DNA of 14,533 nucleotides from Acidimicrobiaceae bacterium (lineage in GTDB: Bacteria; Actinomycetota; Acidimicrobiia; Acidimicrobiales; Bog-793): the NCBI GenBank assembly GCA_027459565.1, contig DAIDIA010000268.1:1-14533 (forward strand), given 5' to 3'. Of the stretch, positions 6,618 through 14,192 are shown one piece after another; within the stretch, counting starts at the first letter, position 1; each line of letters begins with the position of its first letter. The translations under genes were made by a program, and so were the position numbers. Under the pieces are notes generated by a model that was given only the letters and a program-made list of their open reading frames with translations, made no database searches and had not been told where the DNA came from.

Positions 6618-7334
6618 TCACGCCGATTCGGCCTCGGAGCTTCGGACGAGATAGTTCCAGCCGGCAAGAATCTGTCCGTCAGCCCAGACGTCGACGCGCT
6701 TCGCGACCGTGTCGTCCTCAGAGCCAAACCGCGCAACCACACCTGCAGCCATGGCGGTGAGCTGCACCCGGCACGCCTTGTCCAGCAAGATCGCTGCCAT
6801 CACTGCCGACGGGATGTCCTTGCCGACGGCAACCAAACCGTGCTGGGGCATCAGACACGCGCTCGCAGAGCCGAGAGCCTCTGCGAGCGCGACGCCAAGC
6901 TCTCGGGTCTTGATCAACCCTCCCGTGAGGGTAAACCGGGGCACGTCGGGAAAGCTGAACATACTTCCCGCGTGGCTCAGGGCACGCATGGGAACGTCGA
7001 GTGCTGAAAATGCATTCGCCGCATCCGAGTGGGTATGCACGACTGCTCCTACATCACTTCGTCGATTCATGATCTCGGTGTGAATGGGATATTCGATGTG
7101 CCGAGTGTTCTTTCCGTCGAGCACCGCGCCCTCCGGGGTGACGAGTACGACCTTCTCCTCATCGATCTCCTCGAAACCCCAGCCGGAACCTTTCATCCAC
7201 ACGCCTTGGCCATCGAAGTCGCGCACACTGGGATGGCCCCAGACCATGTCGTCCTGGCCCCCGGTTGCCAGTGCCTTGCAGGCTTGCACAATCAGCGCGC
7301 GGGCCTCGGTAGCATTCGTTGGCATCATTGACAT
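6618..7334 (-). CDS. class II aldolase/adducin family protein
   Basis: This 238-residue protein matches the zinc-dependent class II aldolase fold (fuculose-phosphate/ribulose-phosphate type and relatives). The metal ligands are visible as His100 and His102 in V-V-H-T-H-S and His165 in M-P-Q-H-G-L. The acidic residue usually in the S-S-E motif is Glu81 (H-I-E-Y-P-I-H). Family members cleave or epimerise sugar phosphates or decarboxylate related acids, and the substrate here is unknown. The G-H-P-S-V-R segment (33-38) sits where many members have G-N-x-S-x-R; His replaces the usual Asn, which may alter specificity. The ATG at 7334 follows AAGGGGAG closely, and ATGs at 7328 and 7325 are also possible. 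It is on the same strand as the Ehr operon, 204 bp downstream, and convergent with the dehydrogenase. Confidence 0.85.
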   Translation of the reverse strand: MSMMPTNATEARALIVQACKALATGGQDDMVWGHPSVRDFDGQGVWMKGSGWGFEEIDEEKVVLVTPEGAVLDGKNTRHIEYPIHTEIMNRRSDVGAVVHTHSDAANAFSALDVPMRALSHAGSMFSFPDVPRFTLTGGLIKTRELGVALAEALGSASACLMPQHGLVAVGKDIPSAVMAAILLDKACRVQLTAMAAGVVARFGSEDDTVAKRVDVWADGQILAGWNYLVRSSEAESA

Positions 7335-7538
7335 CGTCTCCCCTTATCTTCACGTTCACCCTGAACCAGCGACCGGCCGCGCAACGGACGTCCAACCGCA
7401 GGATCAGCCCTTCACGTTACTCTCGCGAGTTCCAAACTCATGAGAGAACGATCCGTTCGCGCGGATTGGTCCATTCATCTGCGGCGATGGTCTCCATTCG
7501 AGCGCTCGGGCGTTGCGGGGCGACCCTGCTGCATCCGA
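7335..7538 (-). promoter_or_regulatory. intergenic region between the Ehr operon and the aldolase gene
   Basis: This 204-bp gap likely holds the aldolase promoter or leader. The nonamer CTTCACGTT (plus strand) occurs twice, at 7348-7356 and 7410-7418, and a CTCGCGAG palindrome lies nearby. I see no strong terminator hairpin after the hyfG stop, so read-through from the operon cannot be excluded. No small gene is evident. Confidence 0.25.
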
Positions 7539-9077
7539 TCACAGGTCGTTGCCCGCGTACGAGAGATTGAAGCTCTTGTTCGCAAGGGGAAAATCCGGGA
7601 CGATCGTGTCTTTGAGCGCAACCGCCAGCGCTGGCCAATTGAGAAATGATGGATCGACGATTTTGCAGCGTGTGATGAACCCATATCCATCAATCTCGAC
7701 GCGATGCACGATACTTCCGCGCCAGCCTTCTACGATACCGAGCCCCGACCCGTTTCGTCTTGGTCCGATATCCGTCGAGATCTTGAGGTCCGACAAGTTC
7801 TCAACGAGGGTTCCGATGACTTCAAGAGAGTTCCGCACCTCACGAACACGTACGAGGAACCTCGCGAGGACGTCTCCGGTCTCCTCACAGATGACCCGAA
7901 ACGAGTCGTCCGGCTCCATGAACGGGTGGTCGCGACGGGCATCGACGACAAGGCCCGATGCCCGCGCCGTGACACCGATGGCACCAATCCCCATCGCATC
8001 CTCCCTACTCAACGCCGCGGTACCGCGAAATCGATCCATGACGACACTGTTGGTCGTCGCGAGATCGACAAGGCCCTCGAAATCGTTCAGGATTGAATCG
8101 AGCTCAATTGGGGTCGGCAGGCGCAGGAGTTCAACGGACCCCGGCCGTATGGCGCCCCGAAGCAATCGATGCCCGGTGACCTCCGCATTGAGTCTCAAGA
8201 TCCGCTCTCGCAACACCAGCGCGCGAGACTGGGCTATTCCAAAGCCGACGTCATTACAGAGATCACCAATGTTCGCGATGTGGTTATAGACCCGCTCGAG
8301 TTCGAGCAGGATTGCCCGAAGCGCCAATCCCTCCGGCGCGATGGCGACCCGACCAGCCTCCTCCACAGCCAAGCAGTACGCGAGGTTGTGCCCCACCGCG
8401 CTGTCGCCCGAGATCCGCTCGGCGATCTCGACGCCGGACTGCAACTCGCGTCCCTCAAAGAGTCTCTCGATCCCTCGGTGGACAAACCACAGGCGAGCCT
8501 TCATCTTGATGATCGTCTCGCCAACGACGGAAAATCGAAAGTGTCCCGGTTCGATCACTCCTGCGTGTACCGGCCCAACAGGGATCTCGTAGACCTCACG
8601 ACCACCAACCTCGACAAACGGGAACGGTGACGCGTCAAGACACATCGCGGGCATTTCGCCCGCGTCCTTTCGCATCGGATGAAAACCCTCTGGCCAGTGC
8701 TGGTGCAACACGAGCCGCCGAAGAAACGGATGGCCAACCGGTTCGACTCCAAAGAGGTCGTTGTTCTCGCGCTCGAAGCGACTCGCCGAGAATGACAGGT
8801 GACTGAGGGACGGAACTGCAGGATGTTCCCTGTCGAGTTGCACGACAAGTTCGAATCGATTGTCCGGCGGACCCTTGAGGAAGACGTAGACGAGACGCAG
8901 CGACTCCAAATCATCGTGAGCCGCGATCATCGCCAATCGATATTGCATCGCGAACAACGCGGTCGCTTGGGGCACAAGCTCTGCGACAGAGATTGCGCAG
9001 CGCTCAGACACCCTTTCGAGCCCGTGGGCCCCGCTTGTGGCGCCCTCTGCAAATTCGTGCTTCTCGAGTCGGCTCAT
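7539..9077 (-). CDS. hyfG: Fused NuoC-NuoD-like large subunit of an Ehr complex (HyfG/HycE-like), no NiFe ligands
   Basis: This 512-residue protein joins a 30-kDa (NuoC-like) domain at about 30-140 (F-E-R-E-N-N-D-L-F-G-V, then H-P-M-R-K-D) to a 49-kDa/hydrogenase large-subunit domain at about 160-512 (G-P-V-H-A-G-V-I-E-P-G-H-F-R-F). That is the domain order of HyfG/HycE. The two CxxC pairs that hold nickel in true group 4 hydrogenases are absent. The first site reads E-R-I-S-G-D-S-A-V-G-H-N (Ser223, Ser226); the last reads N-L-S-Y-A-G-N-D-L (Ser506, Gly509). The protein stops directly there, so there is no peptide for a maturation protease to remove. The six cysteines present are scattered and form no CxxC. 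The domain probably sits on the membrane arm as in complex I and receives or passes electrons from the small subunit, but its reaction is unknown. The ATG directly follows the hyfF stop (TAG ATG). Confidence 0.9.
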   Translation of the reverse strand: MSRLEKHEFAEGATSGAHGLERVSERCAISVAELVPQATALFAMQYRLAMIAAHDDLESLRLVYVFLKGPPDNRFELVVQLDREHPAVPSLSHLSFSASRFERENNDLFGVEPVGHPFLRRLVLHQHWPEGFHPMRKDAGEMPAMCLDASPFPFVEVGGREVYEIPVGPVHAGVIEPGHFRFSVVGETIIKMKARLWFVHRGIERLFEGRELQSGVEIAERISGDSAVGHNLAYCLAVEEAGRVAIAPEGLALRAILLELERVYNHIANIGDLCNDVGFGIAQSRALVLRERILRLNAEVTGHRLLRGAIRPGSVELLRLPTPIELDSILNDFEGLVDLATTNSVVMDRFRGTAALSREDAMGIGAIGVTARASGLVVDARRDHPFMEPDDSFRVICEETGDVLARFLVRVREVRNSLEVIGTLVENLSDLKISTDIGPRRNGSGLGIVEGWRGSIVHRVEIDGYGFITRCKIVDPSFLNWPALAVALKDTIVPDFPLANKSFNLSYAGNDL

Positions 9078-10553
9078 CTAACGCGCAACCACTCGTGCTG
9101 CAGCCCCAAGGAGCGGGGCAAGGGGCCAGGCGACGATTCCGAAGAACGCAGATGCAACGAGCGCTGTGATAAGCGGAACGGCAAAAGTACGCGAACTCGA
9201 TCGGGGATCTCCCATTGAAGCCGGTTCACCCAGTAGGAGCGATCGACCATGCGTCATCATCGCGACAAAGATGACTGAAATCAGCACCAGCGAGACTGCG
9301 GCAACCCAGGTGAGTCCGACAGCGATCTCGGCGCGGACCATGTTCAGCTCGCTGATGAAGAGGCTGAATGGCGGAAAGCCGATGAGGGCGACGAGCGCGA
9401 ATCCAAAAATGCCACCAAGCACCGGTCTTCGGGTCAAGAGGGCGGGGACCTCGGTGATGATGCTCGTTCCCTCAACAAGGTAGATCTCTCCTGCCGAGAG
9501 GAACAACACTGCCTTGATGATGCCGTGCCCGAGTATGTGCAATAACACGGCCGCGATCGCGAGCGAACTGCCGGCGGCCGCGCCGAGCGCGATAAGGCCC
9601 ATGTGCTCCATGCTCGAATAGGCGAGCATACGTTTGTAGTCTTTCTGGGACAGGAGCAGAGATGTCGCGACAAAGAGAGATCCGAGTCCCACCGCAACGA
9701 GCAGCGAGCGGGTGTATCCGACACCAAGCGCGCCATCTGCGATCGCTTTGAAACGCAACAGCGCATAGAACGCAACGGCGAGCAATACGCCCGACATCAG
9801 TGCAGAAACCGGAGCGGGAGCCTCGCTATGAGCATCGGGAAGCCAGCTGTGCATTGGCACGAGGCCGACCTTTGTGCCATATCCAAGCAAGAGGAGAGCC
9901 ATCGCGAGACGCATCACCCCGGTATTGAGACGATGTGCATTTGCCTGAAGCGACGTCCAATTGAGCGCCGTCGCGCCCTGCGAAGTCAGGTGGGCGCCGT
10001 CAATGTGCAGTGCTGCGAAATAGACGAGCACGGTGCCGAGAAGTGCAAGAGCGATTCCCACCGAGCAGATGATCACATACTTCCACGACGCCTCGAGCGA
10101 TCCAGTGGTGCGCCGATGACCGACGAGAAAGGTCGTTGCGATCGTCGTAGCCTCGATCGCCACCCACATGACCCCAAGATTCGCGGACAGCACAGCGAGG
10201 AGCATGCAGGCTACAAAGATCTGCACGAGCACCACATAGAGCGACGAGTGACGGATGTTCGAGTTTCCTCGGTCAATCTCCGCGCGCAAGAACCGGTTCG
10301 TTTGGCTCACCGCAAGGAGCGAGACGGTGCCGATCACGACGACCATGAATGCGCTCAACGCGTCGGCACGCAGACTCCCATCGAGCGCTCCGAGCGCCCG
10401 ATGGTTCACCGTTTTTGCGCAGAGAAGTACTCCGAGAAATGCGACACCGCTGTTCGCAAGCGTCGTCATCCACCCAACCCATCGCCGCCAGGGCAATATT
10501 CCTGCAGCAACAGCGGCCGCGAGCGGCAACCCGAGGATGACATAGATCAACAT
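9078..10553 (-). CDS. hyfF: HyfF/HycQ-like proton-channel subunit (NuoN/MrpD family)
   Basis: This 491-residue protein is almost wholly hydrophobic, with about 14 helices, and belongs to the antiporter-like (proton_antipo_M) family. Residues tied to ion transfer in complex I are present: Glu134 in W-V-A-I-E-A-T-T, Lys228 in Y-G-T-K-V-G-L-V-P-M-H-S-W-L-P-D-A-H, and Lys347 in H-G-I-I-K-A-V-L-F. The S-E-A-P-A-P-V-S-A-L-M-S-G segment (243-255) is the family signature. It should form one ion-translocating module of the membrane arm. The ATG shares one base with the hyfE stop (TGATG) and the stop abuts the hyfG start, so translation is probably coupled. In M. tuberculosis the gene in this position is called hycQ. 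Whether protons or sodium move cannot be told from sequence. Confidence 0.9.
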   Translation of the reverse strand: MLIYVILGLPLAAAVAAGILPWRRWVGWMTTLANSGVAFLGVLLCAKTVNHRALGALDGSLRADALSAFMVVVIGTVSLLAVSQTNRFLRAEIDRGNSNIRHSSLYVVLVQIFVACMLLAVLSANLGVMWVAIEATTIATTFLVGHRRTTGSLEASWKYVIICSVGIALALLGTVLVYFAALHIDGAHLTSQGATALNWTSLQANAHRLNTGVMRLAMALLLLGYGTKVGLVPMHSWLPDAHSEAPAPVSALMSGVLLAVAFYALLRFKAIADGALGVGYTRSLLVAVGLGSLFVATSLLLSQKDYKRMLAYSSMEHMGLIALGAAAGSSLAIAAVLLHILGHGIIKAVLFLSAGEIYLVEGTSIITEVPALLTRRPVLGGIFGFALVALIGFPPFSLFISELNMVRAEIAVGLTWVAAVSLVLISVIFVAMMTHGRSLLLGEPASMGDPRSSSRTFAVPLITALVASAFFGIVAWPLAPLLGAAARVVAR

Positions 10554-11212
10554 CAGTCGTGGAGCTCTTGCATCTTGTCAAGATCGAATGCACCTGACAC
10601 GGTTCCCATAGAAGTGGCAAGTACGCGAAGCACCGCGACCACGAGAAGGACATCGAGCGAAACGCCGAGTTCGACGACGAGTGGTACGCCCGCAGTGAGA
10701 AGAAATGCGACGAGAGCGACCCCATTGTCAATCAGCAAGAGTCCAATGATCTGCGAGACGGTCTTCCGCCTGGTGACGAGCACGAGAAAGCCGACAAGCA
10801 CCGTCGCGACTCCTATCGGTGCGAGTCGCGTGGCAGCGGCCGATGAGAGAGCCGTGATCTTGCTGCTTGCGAGATAGGCGAGAACGATCAGGAATGAGGC
10901 GCCAACGAGTGATGCCGGCACATTGATCAATGGCGAAGTCTCCCGCCCCCCGGGCACGCGGCGTACTACCTGTCGTATCAGCATCGGGATGACCGACCCT
11001 TTAACGACGAGGACAACTGCGGCGGTGGCAGCCAACGCTCCATCATGAGTATGTGCGGCGAGCGCTCCGGCAACCACTCCAAGCGACACGCCCTGAAGTG
11101 ACAGGATCGAGGTGATCGCGTGGAGGTCGCTTCTCCAAAGCGTCAGGATCGCGCAGACGAGCACTGCGCCTGAGGCGAGTTCAAGCATCTGCGAGAAGCT
11201 TGAGCCGCTCAC
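10553..11212 (-). CDS. hyfE: HyfE/HycP-like membrane subunit
   Basis: This 219-residue hydrophobic protein with about six or seven transmembrane segments occupies the hyfE/hycP position. HyfE proteins contain a NuoK-like part. Here the helix I-G-L-L-L-I-D-N-G-V-A-L-V-A-F (156-170) matches the place where HyfE/NuoK relatives usually carry Glu-Asn-Gly, with Asp162 in place of Glu. Glu181 and Asp187 follow in V-V-E-L-G-V-S-L-D. These buried acids are probably part of the ion path. The start is GTG at 11212, overlapping the hyfC stop by four bases (GTGA), and the stop shares a base with the hyfF start. Alone it would be hard to assign; operon position and the DNG-ELGVSLD pattern make the call good. 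Confidence 0.85.
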   Translation of the reverse strand: MSGSSFSQMLELASGAVLVCAILTLWRSDLHAITSILSLQGVSLGVVAGALAAHTHDGALAATAAVVLVVKGSVIPMLIRQVVRRVPGGRETSPLINVPASLVGASFLIVLAYLASSKITALSSAAATRLAPIGVATVLVGFLVLVTRRKTVSQIIGLLLIDNGVALVAFLLTAGVPLVVELGVSLDVLLVVAVLRVLATSMGTVSGAFDLDKMQELHD

Positions 11213-12180
11213 CGCGTCACCAGTCCGGTGACGACCGCGAGAACGGCAAGCACAAAACCACCGGTAAGCAGTTCGGGAACGCGAAAGAGGCGCAGCTTCG
11301 CGGTGGAGATTGCGATCAGCTCAACTCCGGTTACGAGAACCACCGTCTTCGCGCCGAGGATAACCGTCCCCAGCAAGAATCCGGCAGGATTTGAACCTGA
11401 GGCGATACCCCACGGGAAGAACAGATTCGCTACGAGGGCGAACAGGAATCCGAGACGCATCGCCTGGCCAAGTAGGACGAGTCCCAGTTCGGGACCGGCA
11501 TATTCGAGGGTCATCGCCTCGTGGACCATTGTCAGCTCAAGGTGGGTCGAAGGGTTGTCGACTGGGATCCTTCCCGTCTCCGAGATCACCACGATGAGGA
11601 GCGCGACGAAGGAAAGCAGACGTTCCGGGCTGGCGATCCAACCAGGATGTGCAAGCGTCGATGACACAATCTCGGGAAGGTTTGAACTTCCCGCCTGAAT
11701 AGAGAGCGCGAGCATTGCGACGAGAAGCGCCGGCTCGGCAAGTGCCCCGATCGTCATAGCCCTGCTCGATCCCATGCCACCAAATGCAGTACCCGAATCA
11801 AGGCCGGCAAGAGCAAGTGCTACCGATCCGGAAAGGATCAGGAAGACGACGACAAAGAGATCCGCCGACCGGCCAAGGACTGGAAATGTCGAGACAAGTG
11901 GGGTGATCGCGATCGCCACCGCGACGGACGCGACGAGCGCAATTGGAGCGACAGCGAAAACGACGCTCGTATGTTCGGAGTGGATGCGCTCCTTGCTCGC
12001 GAGTTTTCGCAGGTCCAGCAGCGGCTGTCGAATCGGAGGGCCAATACGACCCTCGGCCCGCGCACGGATCTTTACCATCAACCCCATGAGAAGGGGGCCA
12101 CCGAGCACGACGGCGATCAGCTGCAACAACGATGCTCCAATCGACACCCCAAGACCGATTGTCGATATGCCGGCGATCAT
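11209..12180 (-). CDS. hyfC: HyfC/HycD-like membrane subunit (NuoH family)
   Basis: This 323-residue protein has about eight transmembrane segments and belongs to the NuoH/HycD family, which anchors the redox arm and links it to the channel subunits. Family signatures are clear: G-R-I-G-P-P-I-R-Q-P-L-L-D-L-R-K-L at 44-60 on the cytoplasmic loop, and I-S-E-T-G-R-I-P-V-D-N-P (199-210) followed by H-L-E-L-T-M-V-H-E-A-M-T-L-E-Y-A-G-P (213-230) with its run of conserved acids. In complex I these loops line the quinone chamber and the entry of the proton path. Here they show that the coupling region is kept even though the large subunit has lost the nickel site. The start overlaps the hyfB stop by four bases (ATGA), and the stop overlaps the GTG of hyfE. 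Confidence 0.92.
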   Translation of the reverse strand: MIAGISTIGLGVSIGASLLQLIAVVLGGPLLMGLMVKIRARAEGRIGPPIRQPLLDLRKLASKERIHSEHTSVVFAVAPIALVASVAVAIAITPLVSTFPVLGRSADLFVVVFLILSGSVALALAGLDSGTAFGGMGSSRAMTIGALAEPALLVAMLALSIQAGSSNLPEIVSSTLAHPGWIASPERLLSFVALLIVVISETGRIPVDNPSTHLELTMVHEAMTLEYAGPELGLVLLGQAMRLGFLFALVANLFFPWGIASGSNPAGFLLGTVILGAKTVVLVTGVELIAISTAKLRLFRVPELLTGGFVLAVLAVVTGLVTR

Positions 12181-14192
12181 GCGAGAACGACCAAAATAAT
12201 CACCAGCGCGACAAATCCGAAGGCCAGATACCGATGCGTGCTTCCGTTCTGGACGCGGCGTGCAAAGTCTCCCCAGGCCATCACGTAACGGACCAGCGGC
12301 CGATACCAGGATCGTTCGATCGCATCATCAATCCGGAGTCGGTAGCTGATCTCGTGTTCGAAGTACTCAGACTCCGCGATGTGAGTCACATCAGCATCGT
12401 GACTCGGGCGGAGCACATCGACGAAAACGCGCTGCAGCGGCTCGGCAAACGACGTCGCGGTGTACTCCATCTTCGGAGTGAGAAGCGCCCTGCCACTCCC
12501 CCACGCCTCAGTGGAGCGCGCCTCGGTGCGCGCGAAACCGCTTGTCACCAGATGAACAACGCCCCAGATAATCGTGACCGCCGCAACCAATGCGACGAGC
12601 AGGAGCGCGGGTTCAATTGCGCCTGTCAATCCCGCAAGGCCGAGTCCGAGGCCTTTCTGCACCTGAGCGGGAAACACACCGCCGAGTGCCACCTCGGTGA
12701 CGCGATGGATCGCTGGCATGACAGACCCGGGAGCGACACCGATAACAACACAGGGCAAGGCGAGGAGAGCCATACCGGTAATCATGGAGGGTGCGACCTC
12801 GTGGGCGGACGATGCCTCCGAAGATCTCGACTGGCCGAGGAATCCGATCCCCAGGGCCTTCACAAATGCTGCTGCAGTCAAACCGCCGGTGAGGGCGAGC
12901 GCGCCGACACCCGCGAGAAGCGCCATATCGGTCGCCGAATTCTTCGCAGTGAAACCATGCAGCAGTCCCTGAAACAACAGCCACTCACTCGCAAATCCAT
13001 TGAACGGCGGCAGCGCGCTGATCGACATCGATGCAATGGCGAAGAAGAGAGCGGTCGCTGGCATGCGCCGTAGAAGACCTCCAAGGCGATCAAGATCTCG
13101 AGTACCGGTCGCGTGTTGGACTGAACCCGCAGCGAGGAAGAGGCAACCTTTGAAAGCCGAATGATTTGTGAGATGAAAGAGCGCTGCGAGCATCGCCAGC
13201 GCGCCGAGCAATCGATGCCCGGAGTCTGCCAATGATCCCGCCACCCCGACCCCGATCAAAATCAGGCCCACGTTGTCAATCGTTGAAAAGGCCAGCAGGC
13301 GTTTCAGGTCTGAACTTGCAACTGCCTGCACCGCTCCATAGAGCGCCGAGGCGACACCGATTGCAACTACGAGGAGCCACCACCAGAGAACGCCACCACC
13401 GAGGAGGCCGTTGCCGACGCGGAGGATTCCATAGATCCCGAGATTGACCATCACGCCCGACATCAACGCAGAAACCGGACTCGCGGCCTCGGCATGGGCG
13501 CGCGGCAGCCATACGTGAAATGGCACCGCACCCGCCTTTGAGGCGAATCCGATCAGGACGAGAATGAAGGCTACCGAACGCGTCGCAATCGGCAATCGAG
13601 AGGCATGCAACTGAATCGCGGCAAAGTTCTGGGAACCGGTGTGCACCGCAAGTACCACCAGACCCATCAAGATCGCTGCAGCGCCGAACTGGGTCATTGC
13701 GCCATACCACTGTGCCGCGTCCCTGGTCTCGGGCCGGATCCGGTGTTCGACGAGCAGGAGCAGGAATGAGGTAACCGCCATGAGCTCCCAGGCAAACATG
13801 AAGGACACGACGCTTGCCGCGACAGGTACCAGCATCAAACACGCAAGAAAGAGAGGGAACATCCCGGTTTCGATACGGCTCTTCGATCCGCCTATTGCGG
13901 AACCAACCCCGTAGACGCTTGCTGCAATTCCAAGCAATGCGGCAACCCCAACAAACAGCGCACCGAGCGGGTCAAGTGCGAGCTGTACTCCGGAAAAGGG
14001 AATCACCCGTGTTGTATGGAATGTGCTCGACTTCCCTTCCAGGAGCGTCTGAAGGGCCGCAGTGAAAGTAGCAATACAGCCAATTGAACTCAGCAGCGCG
14101 GCCGCTAAGACGCGATTCCTCGCCGGCAAAATCATCCCGGCGAACGCGCCCGCGAGAACTAGCGCGAGTCCATAGAGATAGAGGTGCACCAT
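12177..14192 (-). CDS. hyfB: HyfB/NuoL-like proton-channel subunit
   Basis: This 671-residue protein is the largest antiporter-like subunit of the operon. The frame is open to 14249, but the start is set at the ATG at 14192. That ATG shares its first base with the stop of the upstream Fe-S subunit gene (TGATG), as at the hyfE-hyfF junction, and the hydrophobic N-terminus begins there (M-V-H-L-Y-L-Y-G-L-A). In this numbering, Glu136 (F-A-W-E-L-M-A-V-T-S), Lys219 (F-A-S-K-A-G-A-V-P-F-H-V-W-L-P), Lys297 (S-S-D-L-K-R-L-L-A-F-S) and Lys348 (N-H-S-A-F-K-G-C-L-F-L) are the ion-path residues expected for the NuoL/HyfB family. After about 14 helices comes a polar stretch with E-Y-F-E-H-E-I-S-Y-R and then a final transmembrane helix (about 650-670), typical of HyfB. 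A role as ion pump module is inferred from complex I. Confidence 0.92.
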   Translation of the reverse strand: MVHLYLYGLALVLAGAFAGMILPARNRVLAAALLSSIGCIATFTAALQTLLEGKSSTFHTTRVIPFSGVQLALDPLGALFVGVAALLGIAASVYGVGSAIGGSKSRIETGMFPLFLACLMLVPVAASVVSFMFAWELMAVTSFLLLLVEHRIRPETRDAAQWYGAMTQFGAAAILMGLVVLAVHTGSQNFAAIQLHASRLPIATRSVAFILVLIGFASKAGAVPFHVWLPRAHAEAASPVSALMSGVMVNLGIYGILRVGNGLLGGGVLWWWLLVVAIGVASALYGAVQAVASSDLKRLLAFSTIDNVGLILIGVGVAGSLADSGHRLLGALAMLAALFHLTNHSAFKGCLFLAAGSVQHATGTRDLDRLGGLLRRMPATALFFAIASMSISALPPFNGFASEWLLFQGLLHGFTAKNSATDMALLAGVGALALTGGLTAAAFVKALGIGFLGQSRSSEASSAHEVAPSMITGMALLALPCVVIGVAPGSVMPAIHRVTEVALGGVFPAQVQKGLGLGLAGLTGAIEPALLLVALVAAVTIIWGVVHLVTSGFARTEARSTEAWGSGRALLTPKMEYTATSFAEPLQRVFVDVLRPSHDADVTHIAESEYFEHEISYRLRIDDAIERSWYRPLVRYVMAWGDFARRVQNGSTHRYLAFGFVALVIILVVLA

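Noticed and set aside
9603..10877. Long plus-strand open frame of 424 codons
   Set aside because: It lies entirely antisense to the hyfF and hyfE genes. Its protein is rich in Arg, His, Ser and Glu with no recognisable domain, as expected of the reverse frame of hydrophobic membrane-protein genes.
12132..13073. Plus-strand open frame of 313 codons
   Set aside because: Antisense to hyfB, of low complexity and with no family pattern, while the opposite strand encodes a clear NuoL/HyfB protein.
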